Source of the DNA: Bradysia coprophila | Taxonomy: Eukaryota; Arthropoda; Insecta; Diptera; Sciaridae | NCBI RefSeq assembly: GCF_014529535.1 | Contig: NW_023503329.1 | Location: 124,001-188,000, forward strand | Direction of reading: 5' to 3' | DNA: 64,000 nucleotides | Part shown: positions 22,701-34,700 of the stretch, in pieces | Layout of the letters: the number at the start of each line of letters is the position of its first letter | Numbering within the stretch: position 1 is the first letter of the stretch | Notes under the pieces: generated by a model | Told to the model about the DNA's origin: nothing | The model's database searches: none | The model's input: the letters and a program-made list of their open reading frames with translations, nothing else | Translations under genes and position numbers: made by a program

Positions 22701-25700
22701 CAAAATATCGATATTTTGATAATTATCGATAATTATTAAAATATCGATAACGAAATGATTAATCGATTATCGATAATTTCTTTCGATTGATATTATCGAT
22801 AATTTTGAACGCCTCCCATCCCTAGTTGTCAGTGGATTTTCTAGTAAATTCGCTTCTTGTATAGTGGAGGTTGGTGTAAGCGTTCATTTGAGGACGGTGA
22901 GCCTGAACCGAATTTAATTGACCAAATGGGGACTGAAGTTTTGAGAAGTTATTTTTAATCGACGTAAAACATTATTCTAAACAAAAAGTTGTTCAACGGT
23001 ATGTCTCCGAAATGCACTGATCTTTTTATAAGTTCGTCTAAACTTCGAATCGTACAGCCGACCGTAAGAAAATTACAAAATGGCGGCCCTGTTTTTTTTT
23101 TGATTTTACACTGTTTTTAGCAATTCTTTTGATCAGAATTGTCGATACCCATGTAGTTCTTGCTGCAGAACACCTTACACATACTTATTTTCATCGAGAC
23201 TGGAAATGGCCTCCGGCACATTTTAGGCGGCTGACAAAATTGGGTCGATTTAGGTTCGTACTTTGTAAACAAAATTAATTTTATAAAAAAATCTGTGCAT
23301 TTTAGAGGCATTTCGTAGAACAATTTTTTGCTTAGAATAACGTTCTGCGTCGAATTGGTCCAAACTTCAATCCCCCATTTTGCAAATTCGATTTTTGATC
23401 GTAATTTTTAGCCCCGTACGAAGTACGAAGGGGCTTATAGGATTACGGTGCCGTGTGTAATTGATGGAATTCGAAGCGGGCGGTAAGGGAAAAGTGTTTG
23501 CCTATGTTCATGGATGACGAATCCACAATAAAAATTTTGTCTGTCCGTCTGTCCTTCTGTCCGTCTGTCCGTCTGTCCGTCTGTCACGTCGATAACTTGA
23601 GTAAATCAAATCCTATTTCAAAATTTTTTTTCCCCTGAAAGGTAGTTGAAATTGTGAGGCTAAGTTCGAAGATGGGCGATTTTGGGTCGACCCCTCCCGA
23701 GTTGGGGCCCCATAAGTGCTTTAACGTTTTCCAAAGATTTCTCTGGCCATTTAAAGGCTACACTGGTAAGTGATACATCAAATGAAAGGTATTTACAATA
23801 CCTATCGACAAAAAAAAAGTTAATGGAAATTGGATGACCGACTCGTTTGTTAGACCCCTTGGTGTGAACTAGGTGCAGGGCGGCAAGCCGTTTTTGCTTG
23901 TAGGTTGGCCAAATTTGAACGTATTTAGATGGATTTTGCTTCAATAGATAGGTATTGACCGTACCAATAAGGGAAAAAAAGTTCATGAAATGCGGTTCAC
24001 CGGAGCGTGAGCTAGGTCTCTTGGAGTGAGCTTATATGAGGCTACTCGGCCGTACAGTGAAGGTGGTGTTTTTTGTTAATATCTCGAGTAAAATTTGACC
24101 GAATTTCATGATTTTTTTTTGTTTGAAAGGTATTAATAAATGTGAATCGTCAGTACTATTTCAGGTCTCCTAATAAAATGGCCGTCGGCCGCCATTTTGG
24201 ATTTTTGTAAAAACAATATAAATCGGTGAAAATGATACTTACAAAGTTACTGATCAGTGGGAAGTGATTGGTTATGTGTGTGTGGTGTTTCAAGGATCCC
24301 AAATATGGATATCTATATATAAATATATATAGCTATATTGAGCTATATTGAGCTATATAACGGTATAGATAGTTATTTTGAGCTATATACTAGCATATTT
24401 ATCAGTAAATTGTTTATTTATAGGTAAATATAGGTTAATAATTTCATAAGAATTTTACTTTACCGACGTTTACGGGCGCAGTAGACTTACGTTAAGAGTA
24501 GGGCGACGGACGAACTAGGGTCACGTGCGCAATAGATGTACGGGTTCGTACGGGGCTCAGTCGCAGCAAACACTCCGACTGTTCTGACGGCTCGTTTTCA
24601 ATATTCAATCAACAGATTCCATTATGACGAGATTTATTTTCGTCACTGCCATGTACATCGTCAAAATGTTGAGAAATCGATGGAATAAACATAATTTTTT
24701 AACATCTTTTATAATAACAATATTTCGAAAAAAGTCCGCGGGACAGACGACGACATCGATGGAGAGATTTTTTTGTTTAAGCTTGCATCCAATGTTGAAT
24801 GAATCATTCTGGTGGTAATTAACGGATTTTACTAGTTTTTGATTGAGCGTTAAAATAATTCAATTTAACAATATTTTCATTCAATTCATGAAATACCGGC
24901 TTCTTCGGAAATATTACAAGGTAGACCGTAAATATTGGGAGCAAAATTTGTTTTCCGAACAATATGTTGGCAAATTTTATTAAATGATACAAAACAAATG
25001 AATCGAACTTTTCCGATTATTTCAAATTGAATCCGTAAATCCCAATCATCACTCCATTTGATTTTGTACATTTAGTTTTGAAAAGAAATAGAACAAAAAA
25101 AAATTGAATAATCTGTTCATATTTTCGATTAGACAATGGATCGGTTGATTTATTTGGCGCCTTATAGTATCAGTGTATATCACCGCACACACAATATATA
25201 ATTCGTTCAAAATCTGATAAAAAAAAATTATGGAAAAGGATTATTAACACGAAAATCATCGCCACCATTGGAACTGTCTATATTTGCTTTAACGAACTCT
25301 CACCAATTTTTTATATATCTATATATATTCGATAATGTACTCTATGCGCGTATGACCAGTAGCGCATTTTATTATTAAAGTATTTGATTTGATAAAAATC
25401 AAATAATAGGTGTATCACGTCTATAACGATGACAAAAAAAAATTCTGAAAAAAAGTAAACTAAAATCCAGAAGTTATTTATTATCACCATCTAATATCAG
25501 TGGTTGTGATATGGCTACATTTTCGTTTCGTTTCGTTTTTTTTTTGTTATTATAATTTATTATAATAATGCATATAATTTTTGATAAAGAATAGATCCAC
25601 CACACAACACACAAAAAAACAACATTAATCAATCCTAAAGTTTACAATATAATCAATTTTATTTCGGTTAATAATACATTGTGTAAACTTCAATAAATAA

Positions 25701-28700
25701 GGTCTTCGAGTTTGAGGATAAATTTAACGTTTTCGGTATCAACTAAATAGATAGTAATGGCGCCATTGGATATTATCAAAAACATTATACCCGTTTTATA
25801 AAGGCAATCCGTTAAAAAATATCGACTATAAATACAAGGGATTTATATTTCGAACTGATTACGGGGCCACAGAAAAAAGAAAATATCATCGAACGAACGA
25901 ACCATGAAACACGTTCAAATCTTCGTATTAAATCCTTGACGTATTAATGAAATTCAAAATGTGATTAGAGGCCATCATTACAGAATTAATAGATAGTGTG
26001 GGTAGCCTATCTAAAACCCAGTATATGCGCGATTATAGTGATCAATGTGGTTGTTGCGAAATGGCAACCCAAAAATGTATTATATTCAAGGACCGTTCGA
26101 TGACTAAGTACTACACTGACAATAATTCTTTGATAAAAACATTTAAGGTATATCAGATATTCTTGATAGGTCCTTAGAGCAGAACATGGAATAAATTTGA
26201 TCCTAAATCTCATAATCTCAATTGACTTGGTTTAATGGTTGCTTAACCGCAAAAAAAACATATCTCTTCAATTGTCGAAAACTCAATTCACATTTCGCAT
26301 AATAACAACGCACTTCTAGCATAAGTGCTTTGAGTAACATCTGTCAAATAGAGCACAATGTCAAAATTGACCAGTGATTTGTGTGCAAAACAGTTCACAT
26401 CGTTCCCAGATTTTATACAATTCGATAACAAAAACAAAATTAATTTAACTTTTATATTTAACTTCGGACTACAGTTAAAGGCAATGAAATTTCAGCATGA
26501 AATTGCTTCAGCTGTTTTTCAGACACTCAAACAATCAAAACTGTTTATATGGTTGAGACGTATAAACAGTTTTGATTGTATGTCTGCTTGTATAAAAACA
26601 GCTGCATCAAATTCATGCTAAAATTTCGCTGCCTCTGACTGTAGTGCTGAAATGAATTTTAGATTACATTGGAGGTTATGAGCGTAATTCATTACATTTT
26701 TCCGAGAAGATCAAACTACCAAGCTACTGAAGCAAAAACACACGGTACTCGCATCACAAAGTTGTTTCCGAATTGATGCATTATGCATAGCAGCATCCAT
26801 ATGCTTTATTGTCTGTCTCATTCAAAAGTTGATTAAGGAATTGGCAGGGGTCAAACTGCTATTTAATGGTCAACTTTCGCATGAAGCCAGAATTAAAATC
26901 TTATTTAAAATAAATTTTATGGAACACTTACCTTTTACTCTTTTTCATGTTCATTGCTGTTGCACAAACCTAACCGTTTTGATTTCATTCCGTCGCATCG
27001 AGAAGTTTGTGCATTTTTAGTTTTTGACCACCCATGCAATCACTTAATATTGCACCCGAAAGATATAATATTTTCCAAATATTTCCACATTTATTTGTTT
27101 TAACAAAGCATATTCACCATAAAGCCATGTAGCCCCATTCGCCACTAGGAATGTATTTCGATCCGTGTGTATCAGTTACACAAAGATTGTGGGTTCTAAA
27201 TCTAAGAGCTACGTCTGGTTTTAAACAATTTCGACTCTGGCCGAAAACCGAATTTTTCATAATAGTTCCGGCTTCCTTCGGTACTTTGAGCCCGTAAAGT
27301 TCATAACATAGCTCGGGATAAAAATGAAAAGTCATACGCTTCGGCTTCACACGAATCAATCACATTCACACGAAAGTTGGACGAAAATGTGTCAGTTTTC
27401 ACACTTTCGCCCTCGTAATAGTTATTTACGTCACAAGGACGGAAAAGTTTAACAGTCAAGTCTTCGACTTCGCTTCGGATCACCAATCACCGAAAAAAGT
27501 GCTTCGTTGATGAAAAGAACGGGTTTCGGTGCAGGAGCATGTAATAGTTATGTATGCCGCAGAGTGATAAATACATCGTGTATCCAAGAAAAAAAGAAAA
27601 AAAAAACAGCGAGTTGCAGACAACGTTTTTAACAGTTAAAATACAACGAACGTTTCGATTTTCGTCCCTGGATTTACTATCATCCAATCTTGAAACAAGC
27701 CACACATGAATACAAAAGTAATAATTCTGTAATAACCTTCGAAGTTTGAAGTGTATAAAAACTTTCAACTTGAATTGAGATGTGCAATTTGAACTTATTT
27801 ATTTTTTATTTATTTGACTCTGTGATATAGCCTAACGCTTAGACAAAGATTTGATTTCTAATCGCTGAACTAAAATTTCTTAGACCAAGTTTTCGATGAA
27901 AATGTATTTGTATTTATCTGTAAGATTAATTTGTGATTTGTTTCGCATATACTAATAGTATTTCCCACATTATAATAAAGGAATGATAAAATAAATGAAT
28001 TAAAATAAACTCTTCATAATGTGGAACATGATTTTATATGATTGGAGTTTGTTGCATTTAGTTTATACTGCACAGAGAAAAATCCTGGATTAGATTTAAA
28101 TCTTTTTCGGATTACATATAGGACCAAATTTATTTTTGGATTGAAATCTAATTTTTCGAAAGATTACTTGCATTTAATCTTTCGAAAATAATCTGTCGAC
28201 GGATTAGATCGAAATCTTCCTAGAGATTTCAATTTTTTTAGCCCCGTACGAAGTACAAAGGGGCTTATAGGATTACGATGCCGTGTGTAATTGATGGAAT
28301 TCGAAGCAGACGGTAAGGGCAAAGTGTTTGCCTATGTTCATAGATGACGAATCTGCAATAAAAATTTTGTCTGTCCGTCTGTCCGTCTGTCCGTCTGTCC
28401 GTCTGTCCGTCTGTCACGTCGATATCTTGAGTAAATCAAATCCGATTTCAAAAAAAAAAAATTCCCTGAAAGATAGTCGAAATAGTGAGGCTAAGTTCGA
28501 AGATGGGCATATTCGGGTCGGCCCTTCGTGAGTTAGGGCCACCTAAGTGATTTAAGGTCTTTTGGTGATATTTATGGCAAAATAAACGATGGAAATGTAA
28601 ATGACACGGCAAATGATAGGTATTGTCAATACCAATCCAGAAAAAAAAAGTTTTTTTTAAATCGGGTGAGTGGACCGTGAGTTAGGGCCTTAGAAGTGAA

Positions 28701-31700
28701 ATGCTACTAGGGCCCTATGTGTATTTTACATAGAACTCGAGTAAATTTCATTCGTTTTTCGTAATTTTTGTTTGATTTGGAAGGTAATCGAATGCCGAAT
28801 AGAACGTTGTTGAAAAAAAATTAAATTTGGGTCCTTGGTTTAAGGCCGCTACTAGGGCCCTATGTGTATTTCACATATAACTCGAGTAAATTTCATCCGT
28901 TTTTCGTAATTTTTGTTTCATTTGGAAGGTAATCAAAGGCCGAATAGAATGTCGTTGAAAAAAAATTAAATTTGGGTCCTTGGACTAAGGCCACTACTAG
29001 GGCTCTATGTGTATTTTACATATAACTCGAGCAAATTTCATCCGTTTTTCGTAATTTTTGTTTCATTTGGGAGGTAATCAAAGGCCGAATAGAATGTAGT
29101 TGAAAATTTTTTTAAATTTGGGTCCTCGGACTGAGGCCACTACTAGGGCCCTATGTGTATTTTACATATAACTCGAGCAAATTTCATCCGTTTTTCGTAA
29201 TTTTTGTTTCATTTGGAAGGTAAGCAAAGGCCGAATAGAATGTAGTAGAAAAAAAATTTAAATTTGGGTCCTCGGACTGAGGCCGATACTAGGCCCTTCA
29301 AAAAAATAAAATTTTAGGGCGATTTGAAATTTTTGTTTCATTTGAAAGGAACGTCGTACGGGGCTTCGTAATTGCGCTTTGCGCAATTTGTAAGATGTAC
29401 ATAATAATTTTACTTTAACTACATTAACCGGCGCAATAGGCTTACGATCAAAGTAGGGTGACAGACGCACTAGGGTCACGTACGCAATAGATATACGGGT
29501 TTGTACGGGGCTCAGTCGCAGCAAACGCTCCGACTGTTCTGATGGCTCGTTTATTTTGAAATTAAAAAATTTTTTCCAACATTTATTTGAATATTGAGTC
29601 AGATTTATTTGTTTTATTTATTCTGAAATTGGAAACTTTATTTATTTAGTTGAAATTAAATGTTTTTTTTACTTACTTTGATCAGGATTTGAACTCGTTC
29701 ACCTCGGTAACTCCGTATCTCCCGTCCTGTACTTTACCACTGAGCTATTGGGTTCTTAATCTTAGCAAGATTCTTTCTCGAACCGTTGTTGCGGAGATTC
29801 TACTCTTTCAAAGATTAAAAAATTAATCTTCTGAACGAAACCTTTGTACTAACTGAGGTAACCATCATAGTAAACGAGTTCAAATCCTAATCGAAGGCAA
29901 CATTTTTTTTTATTTTTCCAATTATTTAATAAACGGTTATCATACTTCATAGATCTGATAAGGAAGTTGAGCCTGGCAAAAGTATTGAAAAGTGCCATAA
30001 GCGTATGGAAAATATTATAATAAAACGGTATTTTGCACCCATATTTAATTGTACCATTGATTAAGAAGTATAACAGACCAATTTGCATGGAAGAATTATT
30101 TACTTTTTCAACGATTTTCTTAACTCGGAAATCAATATCCTTTAAGAAAAGCAAAAAAAAAATCACAAACATTTGTGTTCTGTGGTTTTTACTTTTGAAT
30201 CGCTATCAGATGACAAAAAATTACACATGGCAGTAGCTTCTAATCATAAACTCTAGATACCATAACAACGAACTTTAAACAAAAACATTTTCGTGGTAAA
30301 ATCTTTACTTTTCATTGCTACTATCAATTTTAGCCATTTTAACCCGAAACGCAATCTATCGAAAGATTTAATTTTTGTAATCTTTGAAAAAAGATTGAAA
30401 CGAAATCTTTCGAAAAATTAAAAATATTCGTAATCTTTCTGTAGATTAAACATTTAATCCGACTTTTTTCTCGTTCATGAACGAACTTGCTTCCTAGTTG
30501 AATATTGTGGGTATCGTATACCCACAGCACTGCTCCTCGCAGAACGCTGAATTAACAAGTGTCAAATTTGGCGGCAGTGCTTTAATACTGAAAAAGAGTT
30601 TTGTTTATCTCATAGAGGTAGACTACCTAGATGAATTATGACTCGAAATTCATTGAAAAATTATATCACACAAACCACTAAAACGAAAACGTCAACTTTA
30701 GTATTCTTTTGACATTTTGAGTCCCTTTACTTTGACATTTAGAGTCCCTCTTACTGTCTGTACACGAAGCTGTCACACACACATTTAAATATATGATTTT
30801 TCATTTTAATTGGTATTGAGAGCCGGTTTCAATTCAGGCTAACCCGAACCGGATCTCAACCCGAACCAGATTACAACCCGAACCTGAACTTAAATTTCTG
30901 GTTCGAGTCCAAACCAGGTTCAAGTTCAGTTCCGGTCAGACCGAACCCGAACTGAAATTTGTTACAACCTAAAAAATACTGTGCTGATACTAAGCGGGTA
31001 TAGGCAATGAGAGAACCAGTTATCAACACAATGAGAAGAAAAATGAAATAGAGAATAAGATTGACACCGTTTCTACTGACAGCCATCGACGATAGAACGT
31101 TTAATTTTGCCTGAAAAATGTTCTGGTTTTAGTGAAAGTTTTTTTTTTTTAACAAAATGAGTGATGCTTCACCCGTGTTCCTGATGAGTCATACAATAAC
31201 GTATGAAGTCATTTCGGTTAGTCAACATCACGGCAATATTCCTAACCATCAACTGATTTTTCAATTGTAATTTGCTTATAGGCGCCGAATGGGAAGTACA
31301 TTGTTTGGAAATTGTTTTTTCCACGAGTCGGCGACACTATGTTTACCGTCGACAAACTGATGGATTTTTGTGTATGGCAGGAGCTGTACAACGTCTTACA
31401 ACAAAGATCGTCAAATTACGATTCATCATCGGCCTCATCGTTAGTTCCACAATTCATCAATAAGAAGCGTTTGAAGCTGTTGTTCAAACAGATTGAAATG
31501 AGTCGAGATGATCTTCGAGATGTGTTGAATGTTGACTGGAAATTAGTAGCCGCAGTGTTACGTGCCGACCTGGTGTTGGTAAACAATGCAACAGACGATG
31601 GAAATCACTCCGTGAACGTTCCTGTACATGTACAAGCTACTGGTTGTCCTGGCGGGAATAGTCATCATAAAACTGACGAGCGGAGTAGTACCGTAGTGGA

Positions 31701-34700
31701 TGCAATGAAAGAGAAATTAATTAAGTCATCATCCGACCCATCCTCATCTGAGAACACATCATCATCGGACTTCAAAAATAGAAAGGTTCAGCCACCTCTA
31801 CCGTCAAGTGTGTGTAGTAGGTTGCCATGTTTGACTATCAACGACATTTGTTCGAATTCCGTACCATCATTTACTGAAACCACCGAATCAGTAAGGGCAG
31901 AGGCCTCTCGACCATCAGCCACTAGCAGTAGTCATTCGTTTATCAGGACTGTTGTGTATCCGAAAAAACATCAGTCGCCTCCAAAATCAGCCAGACGTGG
32001 AAGTATGCTGAATTTGACCGGCAACATCGCTGATGCGAGCAATGAAAATTTAGTTGTTCCGCAGAACTTGCATCAGCTAGGCAAGGCAATGTCGAACAGC
32101 AAGTATCTGGAGCGATTTGGGTATGAAGGCAATCATGGAAACCTGTTGAAAAAGTACCGTCTCTTCGACGCCGTACATTCACCTAATGGCGAATTCAATT
32201 GGTACGCAGCTTTCCACAGTGCACAGATTATCGAAATGATAAATGGCAGGGAGGATTGCAGATTATTCTTCTATTTTTCGCCAGAGTTGCTGAAACAGTG
32301 CAACAGTTTCGTAGAAGTGAAGCTCGGGGATGTTAAGCACGTGTTGATGGTATTTTGGAGCCATTTGGGAGGTGCCGTTCCATTCGCTTTCTTTTTGCTA
32401 CCCGATACACATGCCGCCCTTCGACATGTACCGAAAGTGATCAATAGATGGTTTCATCATTCGACAACGGTTATCGGATGCACTACTCCTTACAACCAGA
32501 CTTTACAGCATTCAATCGCTGAGGTCTGGCCACAAGCGAAAATAATTGGATGCTCGGCTGAGTTTAAAAGCGAACTCAAAGCGTTTGCAAGTGAAAATAA
32601 GATGTCAGGAGCCGATGGTAAGTCAACGCTTTTAGCATGTTCCCTATGCTATTTGGATGAAAACAACTTTTCCGCTGGCATCAAAGTAATAAAGAGGTAC
32701 ACTCCGTCCGAGTATGGTACCAAATTGGTTCGTCACTTGCGCACAAGATGGTTGGGTACTCTAAAAAGTGTTAACGGCGAAGATGTCGTGCACAGATCGC
32801 TAGTTATTTGCCGATTGGTCGGCTATCAAATTGAACAAGATTATTTTCATCAAGAGTCGTCACTGAAATTGAAGCACATATGGGATTTCATCGATTTCTT
32901 GCAGAGGCTAACATCACAGACAGTATTGGAACTACGCAAAGGTCGAATGTGTTCCGGCCCAAGTGACGAAATTCGAAGAGAAAGAGAACGGCGATATAAA
33001 CGTGCTTCGGCAGAGTTTGAGGAAAATGTCAAAATGATGCGGAAGGTGGAGGCGGTTGAAAAGTTTATGTTGGACTTAACGGAAAAATTCTATTGTCTAT
33101 CTGCTTTGCAGTATGACAATTAGTTTAGTTTAGTGAAGATTAAGTGAGAATCCGAATAAATCTTAGAATTCAATGAACTGCAGTGAAACTGTTTCATTTA
33201 CTGAACGTCTGACGCCTGACTTATGTGTGATATTGTAATCGTGACTTTCTATTAGTACCTATTCGCCTGTAAGTTCCTACTGATTCCCTCAGATTTCTCT
33301 CTAATTAAACAAGACGTGTTTTGATGTGCAAAATATTCCTTTTCTAAAGACCTTTCCATTAAAAGTAGCGATGGTCCATAAGGCTAAGCCAACGAAACAT
33401 CAAAATTGGCTTTTATCAGTATCACGTATATAGTGTAACGACTACACCGTACAGTTACGTTTGTTTTCAATAAATTACCAAACCAGAGTAGGAACAACAG
33501 CGTAAATCAAGATAAGTAATGCGATTGAATTGATTGATGCAAGAAGATATAATTGATCAGAACACGATTAAATTGTCGATGAAGTGGAAATGAAAAAAGG
33601 GAAACCAATTCCGATTGAAGTATTACACCGATTTCGAATGTTGACAAAACGGCTGTGTGTGTGTACGTAACGAGATGATTGACGAATCGATGGCACTGAT
33701 TTTGTAAATATTATCGAAGAGAAGTAACAAAAGAGCTGGATTAACTGCAAGATTGCTTTAATTAATGATGAGAGGTTCGTACACACGTACGTATAAGACA
33801 CATAATTGATATGGGTGTTAGAGAGTGTTAAGAGTCGAAAGGTCCGCGGTTGGACATTTTTATTTTGACGAGTGACTACATACAAAGTATCAACCAAGTA
33901 CATGTAATCTATTGTTACTCGCAAATCCACCCCGGAATCCGGAATTATTGCTGCAAATAACATTAGGTACAGGCATGAGCGCCGCCGAAAATAAGCCGCC
34001 GATGAAGCCGTCGCCGGCCATTTTTGAGCAAGCCGCGCCGCAGCCGAGCCGGTGCCAAAAACATGGCTCAAGCCGGCTTGAAACGGCTGGAAAATGAAAT
34101 AAAGATTTCGAAAGGTGAATGGGTGAAATAATTTTGAAAACCGAGATTCCTGTTGATCCTAAGCAGCTCAAGTACATTTTGATTTTTTTTTTCAAAATTA
34201 AGAAAATTTTGAAAATTTTCTTGAATTTTCATGAATTTTCCAGAATGGTATATTACGTCCTCGCTTCTAAGTTTGTTGTTTTGGCAAGTATGATCTTTGC
34301 GGAAAGAGCCGAAGGCGCACAATCAGTTAATTCACAAATTTGAGAAAACTTTATCGATCTTTGCGAATTTTCTCGATTTTTTTTCTTTTCAATTTTTACT
34401 TGATTTTCGTGAGCTTTCGATTTCTTCTCGAAAACCATTTTCTTAATGAGTTAAATGAGTGTACCGGAGCATGATTTTCCATTTAGTTCAAGTTTTGAGG
34501 CAATAAAACTTGACGTGTTAGTGAACCTTAGACTTAGAGACTTGCTTGTAACAAGACCAGTTCCACTTGCACTTTGAACAACCTAATCTACCTACATTTT
34601 CGCTTTCCGTACAATTTTATTTTCATGCTTACTAGTTCATTTTCCATGAATTTATCTAAACGTTTTTATTTTGAAAAAAAGTTAAAAGGAACCTCCAGCC

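Noticed and set aside
29681..29755. Candidate functional tRNA gene
   Set aside because: A and B boxes are good but the acceptor stem does not pair and the anticodon arm is not canonical; SINE head preferred.
33568..34195. 167 and 101 aa minus-strand frames
   Set aside because: Partly inside the hAT element arm, low-complexity and without recognisable domains.
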